The notes below the pieces were generated by a model. The model saw only the letters and a list, made by a program, of their open reading frames with translations. It was not told the DNA's origin and made no database searches. 64,000 bases of DNA. Origin: Eutypella sp. D-1. Lineage: Eukaryota; Ascomycota; Sordariomycetes; Xylariales; Diatrypaceae. How positions within the stretch are numbered: position 1 is the first letter of the stretch; every line of letters starts with the position of its first letter. The position numbers and the translations under genes were made by a program. The DNA lies in NCBI GenBank assembly GCA_023313575.1, contig JAJTTP010000013.1:496001-560000 (forward strand). Reading direction: 5' to 3'. Below, piece after piece: positions 1 through 9,718 of the stretch.

Positions 1-1214
1 TCCTGGGACAGGGAACCTACTAATGTGGAATCCAGCGACGCAAAGGCTGCTGCGTCTAGTTGCGATCTGGGGGTCTTACTGGTGCTATTAGCTGTAGGGT
101 GCTGAGGAACAGTTTCGATTAGGTGTTCTACGGGCGGGTGGACGGTTGTGGCGCTTTGGGTCGTGGACGACATTACAGTTGTTGTACTGAACTCCGATGA
201 TGGCTTCGTGGCATGGTCCTGTCCGAGCGCGTCTGATTCTTCCCGCTTTTGCTCGGGGGGCTTTTCATCGCCGTCCACCCACGTCCGGATTGTCACCAGC
301 TGTTTGTAGATGTCCAGCTTCACATCCTTCAAGTTGTGGACATCGTCAACTGTCCCCCGGTTCTTCTCGGGGTTGAAAATAATCTCTTCCCCCTTCTTAC
401 TCTTCCCGGACATCGTCTTCGTGATTCTCGTCCACTTGTCGTTGGCCCATTCGCGATTATCCACTCTGCCGCTGATGGTGATGTCTGCGCTGAACTTCTG
501 ACCGAGCGGCTCGCCTTCCACCGTTTCCCTCTTCAAAAGCACGGCAGTCTGCATGAAGCTCGGGATCCCGCTGTCCGTCTGCGGATTCTCGTAGAGCCCC
601 CAGAAAACCGTATTCTTCCTGGCCCTGCTCATGCTGCCCGCCTGTCCCAGAGCCTGCGTGAGCCCCACCACGCTCGCGCGGCCCTCGACGGTCTTGCTCT
701 CCGACATCTCCCACGTGTAGCCCATCGTCGCGTTCACGGGACCGAAGGCTGCCTCCAGACCGGGGCTGAGGCTGTGGCTGAGCTCTTCCTGTTTCTCGGA
801 CTGCAGCGTCGCCCAGGTGTTCTCGGGCGTGATGGCCTGTACATCACCGGCTGAGAACGAGATGCTGATCTCGGCCTCCTTGAAGCGCCGCCTGTTACTC
901 CGTGGTACGAAGGCGAACTGGAATACGACCAGCGTGGCGGGCGAGCCGCCCTCCACCCAGGTGCCGTGGATGACCTGCGCCAGATCGCATTGCACCGTCA
1001 GTGCATTGTTGCTGATGGTTTTGTCGATTACCCGCTGCGGTTGCTCCTCGCTGCCGCCGAGATTGCTGCCCGGGACGATGAAGGAAGATCTCAATTGTAT
1101 GCCCTTTGTAATGGCAATCTCACCAGGGTCATCGGCTAGAACTACATCGAAACGGGTATCTTCTTCGAATTGTGAGTTAGGGTCCAGCAAATCGATATCG
1201 AATTCTTTCTCCAT
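1..1214 (-). CDS. Unrecognised fungal protein, C-terminus beyond the window edge
   Basis: An uninterrupted reading frame of 404 codons starts at the ATG at 1214 (begins MEKEFDIDLLDPN) and runs off the left edge without a stop. Codon use is GC-rich and normal for the window. The first ~250 residues look globular and beta-rich (segments such as LVVFQFAFVPRSNRRRF and FSADITISGRV); the part after about residue 330 is low-complexity, rich in Ser, Thr, Pro and Glu, and probably disordered. No signal peptide, membrane segment or catalytic motif is visible. I do not recognise the family; it resembles uncharacterised fungal proteins with a conserved N-terminal domain and a variable tail. The start is chosen because it is the first ATG of the open frame and is followed by an acidic N-terminus. 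Confidence is high that it is coding, low for any role. Confidence 0.8.
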   Translation of the reverse strand, partial: MEKEFDIDLLDPNSQFEEDTRFDVVLADDPGEIAITKGIQLRSSFIVPGSNLGGSEEQPQRVIDKTISNNALTVQCDLAQVIHGTWVEGGSPATLVVFQFAFVPRSNRRRFKEAEISISFSAGDVQAITPENTWATLQSEKQEELSHSLSPGLEAAFGPVNATMGYTWEMSESKTVEGRASVVGLTQALGQAGSMSRARKNTVFWGLYENPQTDSGIPSFMQTAVLLKRETVEGEPLGQKFSADITISGRVDNREWANDKWTRITKTMSGKSKKGEEIIFNPEKNRGTVDDVHNLKDVKLDIYKQLVTIRTWVDGDEKPPEQKREESDALGQDHATKPSSEFSTTTVMSSTTQSATTVHPPVEHLIETVPQHPTANSTSKTPRSQLDAAAFASLDSTLVGSLSQ

Positions 1215-3100
1215 GACGAAACTGATCTATGATAGTGTAGGCCAAGGGCGTTGAGTATCAATTAAATGACTAGGCAGTTAACAGCTGTGAATTCAATGAC
1301 GTCGGCTTATAGACGGATGCAGAGGCCTCCGGGGCTGGGACTTGGCATAGTGATACAGGCATAACGTGCGGGGCGGACTACCCCTATTTCACCCCTATTC
1401 GAACCAACCTACATCAGTAGTTCGCTTCTTCAGAAAGGAGGCAGCGGCGCAGCGCGGAGCTACGACGGCCCCAACGGCCATCCAGCAACCCGCATGAGTG
1501 ACGAGGCTACCTACCTAGGCAATTATAGGAAGGAATCAACGTCCTATGTACTGTACATGAGTTGAAGCGCCAATGATTTATCTCGAGTATACAAGAAATG
1601 GCTCAATCACAGCTTGGCCTGCATCGGGATGAGGGGTCAGTTGGCCGGATTTTATGTAGTTGGTGATATGGTTACATCGGGCAAGCGGAGTCCTCAAGAA
1701 ATGGGCTCACAACGCCTACCATTAGCATCTTCAGAGGATCCAACTAGCGCACATCGTTGTGACCACCACTTGCTAAGCAACCATAATTACTAGCGGACGT
1801 TTCCGTTGCCATACAGTCAGGAGAGCCGACAGCCGTAATGAGAATGAAACATCGACTTCCTGACTGTCTGTATATTGCACCATAGAAACGATTTTCAGGA
1901 TGATCGTGGATGCGATTGGCTTTTTACATGGTCATTTCATTAGGAAGGTATCGTATGTGGTATCATTCAGGCTTGATCAGTAGTAATTTATATCAGAGCA
2001 CGGATCTCCAGTTTCCCTTGTCATTCTTATACGTGTGTCTTGCCCATCGTACCCCACTGGTCCGCTGCCACTGGTATTCATTGCCAGCAATCGCCGTACG
2101 TTGGATCTCGATATTTGTACAACTATATGGTCCCAGACCCTTCTCCACCCGTCATCCTCACCACCATAGTTTCCCCTTTCGTTGCCACGGAGCTGATCCT
2201 GCGTCCCGGATTGAGCAGACGATGTTTCCTGGATGAGCTCATCTCTGCACTCTCAGGGTGATTCGACTACTCTTGTGGAACGTGGCTTTGGGTTACCAGC
2301 TCCTTTCTGGAGTCATAAACGCCAAGCCGCAGAGAGGCCGCGTTGAGAGCTTCTGGATTATCAGGCTCCCCGTCGCTAATATTGATAACGGAGCGTTTGT
2401 TGCGCCATGAATGAAGCAATGACCAGGCATTGGAAGATGTATAAGTCTCCTGGTAGAGAAGCGGGCGGAGCAATGGGAGGTTCGCGTCAACTACAGCAAG
2501 CAAGCTCTCAATCATGATTCACACAAACACAGGCGTGGTAAAATCTGACGCCATCATTAGCAGATTAACTAGATGAACTGTATATGAAGGGTGGCTAGTT
2601 AATCTGTAGTGATATAGCTGTTCTTCTAGATATCAGCTTGAAGTGTCTAATTCGGCCAGTTACTATCATGACAATCGAACAGGTGGAGGCCACATCCACA
2701 TCAACCCAACTCATTGCTCAACTGCTGAGGTCAAGAATTTAGATGGAGGACAAGATGATGATGACAACTTTGTGGACCAGTGGTGTCATCTTTGAATAGT
2801 ATGAGAATTGTTTGGGTGTACTTCTTAACTTGTATGCCATCCTACTATTATCGCTCAATAGTTGTAGAGTGTTTATTTTCACAGTGTGTAAATCGATTAG
2901 TTGATCATCTTGATAGAAACAGTCTGAGGTCAAGCTGTTGTATATGGTGTTAAAGTGATATGTTGACGTAGTTATGATAAATAGGAAAACAGTGAGTTTC
3001 AAGTAACCTCCATATTCTTGAAGTTATGCAAGAACACAAACTCACACACATAGATGTTGTACCTGGGCGATTATTTACCATACACAATAAAGACATTCCG
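1215..3100. other. Intergenic, no gene supported
   Basis: About 1.9 kb of moderate to low GC between two minus-strand genes. The small open frames here (for example 1910-2261 plus and 2267-2515 minus) lack codon bias, homology signals and plausible starts. No repeat structure stands out. It includes the 5' flank of the partial gene and the 3' flank of the methyltransferase gene. Confidence 0.6.
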
Positions 3101-4513
3101 TTATCCTTCCCACGTTGCCTCGAGTAAAGCCAGGTTCGAGCCTACTGGCTGGATCATGCCCTGGAAGCTGAACCTCTCATCAGCTTGTCTAAAAAGCTGT
3201 TCCCATTCGCTCAGATCGCGCTCCTTGGCGTTCCCGATTTCAAGCATAGTAATGTCCATGGCCCTGAAGTGATGTAAGTAACCGTGAATACTTGTGGATT
3301 TTATTGGACACCCACCTTAGCTTTCTCTCGATACCATTAGGAAGCGTACCAAAAGGTGGCATCACGAAGTCCATAACCAGAACCCGTGAGCCTCGCTTTA
3401 GAGCTGGAATCAGTGCTTTGAGAATCATGACACAATACTTATCAGGCCAGTTATGTAGGATCCAACGATAAAGATAGACATCGGCATGCTTTATTGGTTG
3501 ATCTTCGAAGAAGTCGTGCGCCATGAAACTGACATTAAGACCAGGCTCTTTTTTCGAAGCCGCAATGACCTCAGGGAGTTCTTGGACAATCACGTGAAGT
3601 TCAGGGTATTTACGAGCGAGCGCGAATGCCGCATCGCCTTGCGACCCTCCCAGGTCGACTACTGTCCCGGGGCCGATCGAGCTCCAAGGGTAAGCGTCGG
3701 TGAGATGGCGTAGTGAATACGCGTCTCCCGTGATGAAAAAGCTCATAGCGCCACCAAAACGACGTGCGCGCTCAGGATCCTTTCCGAGTTGCGTGTAGAA
3801 GGAATCATCCGTCCCATTTGCAAGTGAGAAGCCCTGTGTAATGTAAATAGCCGGATCGAAAACTTAAGATATTTATGTACTCACCGTCTGGGCGGGCTCT
3901 TCTGCGAGAGGCCATTTTGCTAGAGCGTCTACGACCTTCTCAGCCGCTGGCCACATATCGTCAACGTTAGCGCCCACCCAATCAGCGACGCGCATGTCTT
4001 CCTTGATTTGTTTGGATGCTGCAGAATGAGAAATAAAGCCAGGGCGATCCTCGTTGAAGATGCGGTGCGCAATCCCAAAGCGCAAAATGCGGCACAGTGC
4101 TGTGTGGTCGATACCAACATCGACCGCGAGTTCCGTGTAGGAAATTTCTCCTTGTAAGGGGATCTTGCTAGCAATGTCGAATCGAGATATCAACTTCAGG
4201 TAAGCAAGCCGGTTGTGCTGCCGTGAGATATTAGTAAGTGCGAAGACAAATGTTCGGGGTGGGGGTTGGTACTGACTTGGTGATTGAAGAGGAGGTCTTT
4301 CGGCCCTATAAGCAAATCATTAAGCTCCTGAGTAGCTTCAAGGACCGCACTGCGCAAACTCTCAATATCGGGCGGGAGACCTAAGTCGACAGGGCTGTCG
4401 GCCTTGAATGAAGGGAGCGGTAAGCCATGTTCGGCAAGGTAACCGTCGATTTGGTTGGTATGTGTTGCAATCGTAGACGCTAATTCCGCTATTCTACTCT
4501 GCACAGAGGACAT
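3101..4513 (-). CDS. SAM-dependent O-methyltransferase (fungal polyketide/COMT type)
   Basis: Four exons on the minus strand: 4513-4277, 4217-3885, 3833-3316 and 3263-3101, joined by 59-, 51- and 52-nt GT-AG introns that keep frame; product about 416 aa, normal for the family. The N-terminal third is the winged-helix dimerisation part (SRFDIASKIPLQGEISYTEL). The methyltransferase fold follows: SAM-binding motif I VVDLGGSQGD, then PELHVIVQELPEV, DVYLYRWILHNWPD (the usual catalytic-His region), and GSRVLVMDFVMPPFG. Relatives methylate phenolic hydroxyls of polyketides, such as the sterigmatocystin/aflatoxin-type O-methyltransferases. The start is the ATG at 4513 (MSSVQSRIAEL); an upstream in-frame start at 4582 gives an extension unlike the family. 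No polyketide synthase or other pathway gene lies nearby, so the substrate is unknown. Confidence 0.9.
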
Positions 4514-5624
4514 TGTGCAGGTTCTGGGCAATGATTCTGAGGTGTTTTGATTGAGTGAACGCAAGAAAAGGACTGGGACCAATGTAAATAGACGTTCATG
4601 AAGGTTTCTAGTTTGCTTGCTTCTTGGTCAGTAAGATTCGGGATTGGGGGTTCCTGCCTCAAGTCTACCTAACAGTAATTCCCTAAGACACATAATTACC
4701 TTAGAACTGAAGGAGCCTATACGCTTGGTCACCAAACACGGCGAATTCAATTATACAACGAACTTTTAAAAATGCTTCCCAATTCTTATCAATGTAAAAC
4801 TTGGTTCTGAATGTTCAGTTAGGTAGAGAACCTGTCGACTACAGTATATTAATTGTAATACCTACGTCGGGGAAAGACACGGATGTTAGGCCCAAATCAG
4901 GTCACTACGTAACACACAGGCAGTATATACCACTGAACAAGCAATGTAATCCTTACAACCAGGTGATTGTTATGACAGCCTGATATTAAACGGCGGTCAA
5001 TGAAAACGCATTGCTGTGGACATTTCCATCTCGGGAATGAAGAACGTATACCAGTACTACTACATAGGTAAATAGTACCGGTAGGCTATCACTACCCTCT
5101 AGAATACGCGTGTCGCTTAGTGGCTAAGGTTGCACTGCATCATGCAACGACTGCGACATCTCGGTAGGCACTTTTTAGTTGGCCTGACCTTTGCTACCTA
5201 ATCTAGAGCTACCGAAGATCCTTCACATGTGGAATATAGGCGCGGAATGTAGCCTTCAATCCAAAGGAATCGGGTTAACAATTAAAGAACAGTGATAATA
5301 CCTAACTAAGCAGGGCAGATTCAATCGATGACTATTATTAGGGTGGTACCCACACTATATCAGCTGCTAAAGGGGCCGCTATTCCTACTATATCGTTAAC
5401 ATAACCTCTAGCCCGGAACATAACACATAACTAAGGCTGCCGTGCACGGTAGTATAATAACCTTCATTTTTGCTACGGAAAGCCTATGGGGGAAATAATG
5501 TAGGCACTCGGTGCGCTTATTCGGCGTAACACGCATCCTTCGCTCCCACGTACCCACTCCTCCGTTTTCGCTTCGATAGGCTGGATACATTGGATGGATA
5601 GGAACCATCCATGCCACCAATGTC
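4514..5624. other. Intergenic, no gene supported
   Basis: AT-leaning 1.1 kb containing the 5' flank of the methyltransferase gene and the 3' side of the subtilisin-like gene. A tRNA-like stretch near 5106-5175 has an A-box-like segment but no recognisable B box, so it is not called. Nothing else is supported. Confidence 0.55.
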
Positions 5625-8600
5625 TTACAGGATCACTTGATTATCCATCGACGTAGTGGTGGGCTGGTCCCTCCACTTACCAGGTACTGGGTCAGTGATT
5701 GACTCCGAAGTGGAAGCCGGCATCCCTTCAAAGATCTTCTGCATCACGTCACGGACAGCTCGCACCTTGGCCTCATTGTTGTTGCTATCCAGGTACTTCA
5801 CGACCGGCTCGAAAAACCTGCGAACCGGTAACCACCCGCTATCGCTCCGCTCGACTTGGATGCCTTGAAAAGATCTGCGTATGCCTTGGGGCGATCGCAG
5901 CCTGGCAGAATTTTGGTATCAGCACTCTAGGCCTAGGATTTGTCTCTCGTTGTCCATTTGATGTTTGTAGGCGTAAAAGGATCGGGGTGGAAAACGCGCG
6001 CGTGGGAGGGGGGGGACATACCACTTCCACTTTGGGTCGTCTATTTTGGCAATCCCGCTAACCATTGAGCAATGTAATATCATTGCCGCCAACCCGGCCG
6101 CAAGAGCGCATGATAGCCAGCTACCGCTGTGTTTACGCCTAGACACGGAATAAAATTAGCAGCCAAGCTTCACAAAGAGTAGTAGGGAGCCGCACCATTC
6201 ACGGGGCGGATCATTTTGGTTCTTCCTCGAAACGCTCTCGACCTGAATGCCCAGCTCGACGCCGGGGAGGAAGTAGTCGCATGACTGATCCTGATCGTCT
6301 ATCTGTCCCCAGCGCACGCCGTCCCGAGTTGCGGCGCCGATGCAGAAGACCTGATCGGTGTCCAGGGCCCTCGGATATGTATCGTTAGTCCTGAAGCTTG
6401 GGCCTCGGTCAGGATTGGCGCAGAAGATGATGATGTTTTTCTTCATGGCTGCCTGCAATGCCCTGCGTAACCGATCATCCGCATCGAAGGGGGATGTTGT
6501 GTCTTTCTCGATGAACCAGCCCATCGAGATGATGTCGACTTCCTCTTCTACTGCCCAGTTGATCGCCTGGAATCTTTCGTTAGTATGCGACACCATTGAT
6601 CACGGAGGTAGCGATGAGCAGTAGTTGTCTCCTCACCTCAGCAGCTAAGTCGAGAGAGAAGGTAATTCTTTCACCGCGGCCGCCAATTTCGGCTCGCTGA
6701 GGCTCAGGATCGAGCTTCGCTACGTAGAAGTGGACCTTCGGGCACACACGCTTGATGTAGTATGCCATAACGGTTCCGTGTCCAGTATATGAGCTGTTAT
6801 AATTTTGGAAGTAGTCCCGTCGTGGCATTCCTGTCTGGTTCGCGTTCGCGTCGAGCGGCTGCCACCATGACTTACCCGCACAGATATTGTTGTCCAATCC
6901 GGCATGACTGGTTTTAACACCGTCGTCAATCAGAGCAACCCTGACAGGACGTGTTGGCGCTACGATTCCCTATATCTTTCGGTTAACTAACTGTGTCCTA
7001 ATAGTCGGCACGGTTTCACGGACAAATTTGGAATTACTGGGCTGCTCGACCAACTCCATGATATCTGCGAACTCATCCATACATTTCAACCAATCCTGCC
7101 TGAGAGTAGTCGTTAGCAGTCTCTCTTGTGTTTACTTATCCCTATGGTGAGCTTACTCTTCGTAGCCTTGTTCGTTCTTGTCCTTGGTTTTAGGCGCAGC
7201 CGACTCCGTTTTTGCCGTCCTTTTGCGCGAGGCAAGCACACATTTTATGGTCAACGGCTCTGGTCTGTCGGGATTCAATCTCTTGAATGTGTTTTGAAGG
7301 TTTGTCTTGAACGACTCCGCATATTCTCTAATCCACTCTATAGATTCTCGTCCCTGAAAGTAAAATACTTTAGCCACCTACCAGCTTCAAGAGAGCCCTT
7401 AGGATTATCACGATCTTACCTGATCTATTTCCACGTGGACATATTCAAGCTGCCATTTGTCAGATACATAACCAACAATGAATAAAAACAAATGCTCACA
7501 TTTTCAAGCCTGGACAGTCCTCGAGTGTCTGCCCAGCTCTGCAATACAGCCTGAAGACCACTGCAGTATAGATATAGATACTTGACGCTTTTTCTCGCCG
7601 CTCTGACTATAACCTCAGCGGGGATATCCACCCTCTGCCAGTCCAAAATCTCCACATCCAGGCCATTGAGACACTCGACGATGGCCCTGTCGCTATGTGA
7701 CTTCTTTTCCGAAATTGGGAGGCTATCCGGGGTTACTTCCTTCCTAGCTCCGTCGTCGACCACCACTTCAAGGATTTTCTTGACCATGATCTCCGTCTTC
7801 AGCCAATGGAACAACATGAATAGGTCGGTATTGCCGGCGCAGTCCCATTTAGTTGCTATCTTACGTGTCTCCAAACTCATGTCGTCCCATTGAACGGAAA
7901 CGCCGCTGGAAATATGTACCCTCTTCAGTGATGTGTCAAGCTTATAGTGACGTCTTTGCGACTGGAGAAACTCCCACGAGAGTGTCTCATCTTCAAGTGT
8001 GAGAAATATTTCCTTGGCTGATTCGGGTCAGACCGAATTGTTGATTTTGGAGTTCGAACTTGAATAACTCACCGTTGTTCTTCTTGTACATGATGCTCTT
8101 GCAGGTGAAATTATCGAAATTCGCAAGACACTGTCGCTTCAAAAATGCCTCCAGATGCTCGAGCTTTTCGTCCAGAGCGCCGGAATTTTGGTCGTCCCGC
8201 CTGGGTTCTTGCTTCCTGATCATCATCTGTTCCATGAAATACGGCAGCGGAGTAAGTCGCTCTTCTTTGCCGCTTCTTGTCGTCTTGTAATTGGTTTTGA
8301 GTAGGTCCGGGCGAAGCTCAGCCAACTTTTGAGACCACCACACCTTGCGCTCGTTGAACGGGGCTGTAAGTGCTATGTGTAGGCACGTTCTACCTTGGTC
8401 GTCGCAGATTTCCAAACATGATATGCGAGAGCTGCTCCACTGTTCCGTTATAACCTCGATCTTGCTCAGCTCCCTTACTACGTGCTCAGGTACAGCAAAA
8501 TCGGAGCTTTCAATCACTCTATGGATAGCATGACAGGCTGATGAGTTGTCGTGGGAGAGGGGGCCCATCAGGGTCATGGACTCAATGGCCGCTTTGGACG

Positions 8601-9234
8601 CAACATCCCCGTTCCGCTTTTCGCATAGGAACTGGACAATCGCTTCCTTCTCGGGTGGACTGAACAGTGCTTCTTCTATCTCTCCAACCTCGGCGATAGT
8701 AGTCTGCTTGTTTTGAACGGCTATGAACATCGGTGGACCCATTCTTTCCGTCGACACCACTGCAGGGAGCCTCGGGTGCACACGTAGGAGGAAGCGGATG
8801 AGTGGCTTAACACGATCGAAATGAAATTCCCCTTTAGGTTCATACGTACTGCGATCCAAAACCACATGCAAGATAGTGAAACCGTGTTGGCCATGGGCAA
8901 ACAAATTTTCCAGAACGAAGAGGCGTTTCTTGGCGTCCTTGACTTCCAACATATTCCTCAGCACAATTTCTGCCGTCTCATGCTCCTTTCCCCTTTCCTG
9001 GTATGCATTGGCCAGTTCTTCGTGCATGTAAGAAATCTTTCTTTGTTCCGCCCGGTTAACTCGTCGTTTCGTGGCTCCGAGAACCTCAAGCCAGACCATC
9101 CGCTTCTCATCATTACCCTGTTGCCAGAATAAATTCCTCAGAGCCTCTTCTGGGTGCGTTGTTGAGGATTCCTTTGTGGCTAGCGTCTGGCGCAAGGCCG
9201 CAATATTCGCTCTTGCGTCTAATAAGCCAGTCAT
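5625..9234 (-). CDS. Intracellular subtilisin-like (S8) protein, probably catalytically dead, 3' end disrupted
   Basis: Multi-exon minus-strand gene: 9234-8073, 8017-7500, 7449-7420 (30-nt microexon), 7353-7157, 7099-7024, 6969-6637, 6566-6196, then 6138 onward; all these junctions keep phase. The ~1-560 region is the helical, partly ankyrin-like domain (GFTILHVV, GRTCLHIAL) typical of cytoplasmic fungal subtilase-like proteins. The S8 domain starts near residue 670: catalytic Asp in VALIDDGV, catalytic His in GHGTVMAYYIK, and the serine-loop region HSGSWLSCALAAGLAAMIL. By spacing to ALAAG the nucleophile position is Trp (codon 6119-6117), not Ser. The 54-nt intron at 7023-6970 has a weak donor; without it a TAG interrupts the frame. 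After about 6040 the family tail is spread over different frames with a TGA at 5921-5919, so the 3' end is decayed or needs unusual splicing. Family members occur as NLR-associated domains. It starts 485 bp from the divergent ankyrin gene. Confidence 0.75.
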
Positions 9235-9718
9235 GTTGATATATTTCCAGCCAGAAGTAGTGCATACGGTGAATAAATATCGTGTATAGTTTTATCTAAA
9301 ACTATCTCGCTCAAAGCTGACGAAATATCGAAGCACATTGCATAGCAAGTACTATTAAACAATTTCTAGCTATTGCCACAAGACCCGTAAAGGAAATCTC
9401 CATGAGGGGAACTGTGGTGGAGATATGGCAAGGGTGGCAGGCCGGCCGCAGATGAACTAACTGCATGACCCATTAACTATGACCCATTATATAATGGAGC
9501 ACGACTTTGTACTGTACAATCATGCCATACCCACAGGTAACACTCTGCAACGAAGCCGTCACCGCAATGATATCGATTTCGGATAGTAGAAGGCGCAGAA
9601 AGGATAATACTTGGATTGGTCGCTGGTAACTAGAACAGTCGCTATGCAAAGAAATCTATCTATTCTTTAAGTATAAATATATCTGGGAATCTATGACCGA
9701 GGATAAAAAGCCAAGCTG
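9235..9718. promoter_or_regulatory. Shared divergent intergenic region
   Basis: The 484 bp between the start of the S8-like gene (minus) and the first possible ATG of the ankyrin gene (plus). It must hold the promoter of the former, and that of the latter if it is expressed from here. The plus-strand frame is closed by a TAA at 9704-9706. No operator or TATA element was identified with confidence. Confidence 0.4.

Noticed and set aside
249..1254. Plus-strand open frames at the left edge
   Set aside because: They are shadows of the minus-strand open frame 1-1214, which has the better codon bias and continues off the edge.
5100..5180. tRNA-like sequence (GTGTCGCTTAGTGGCTAAGG...)
   Set aside because: It has an A-box-like part but no GGTTCGAATCC-type B box and no convincing cloverleaf.
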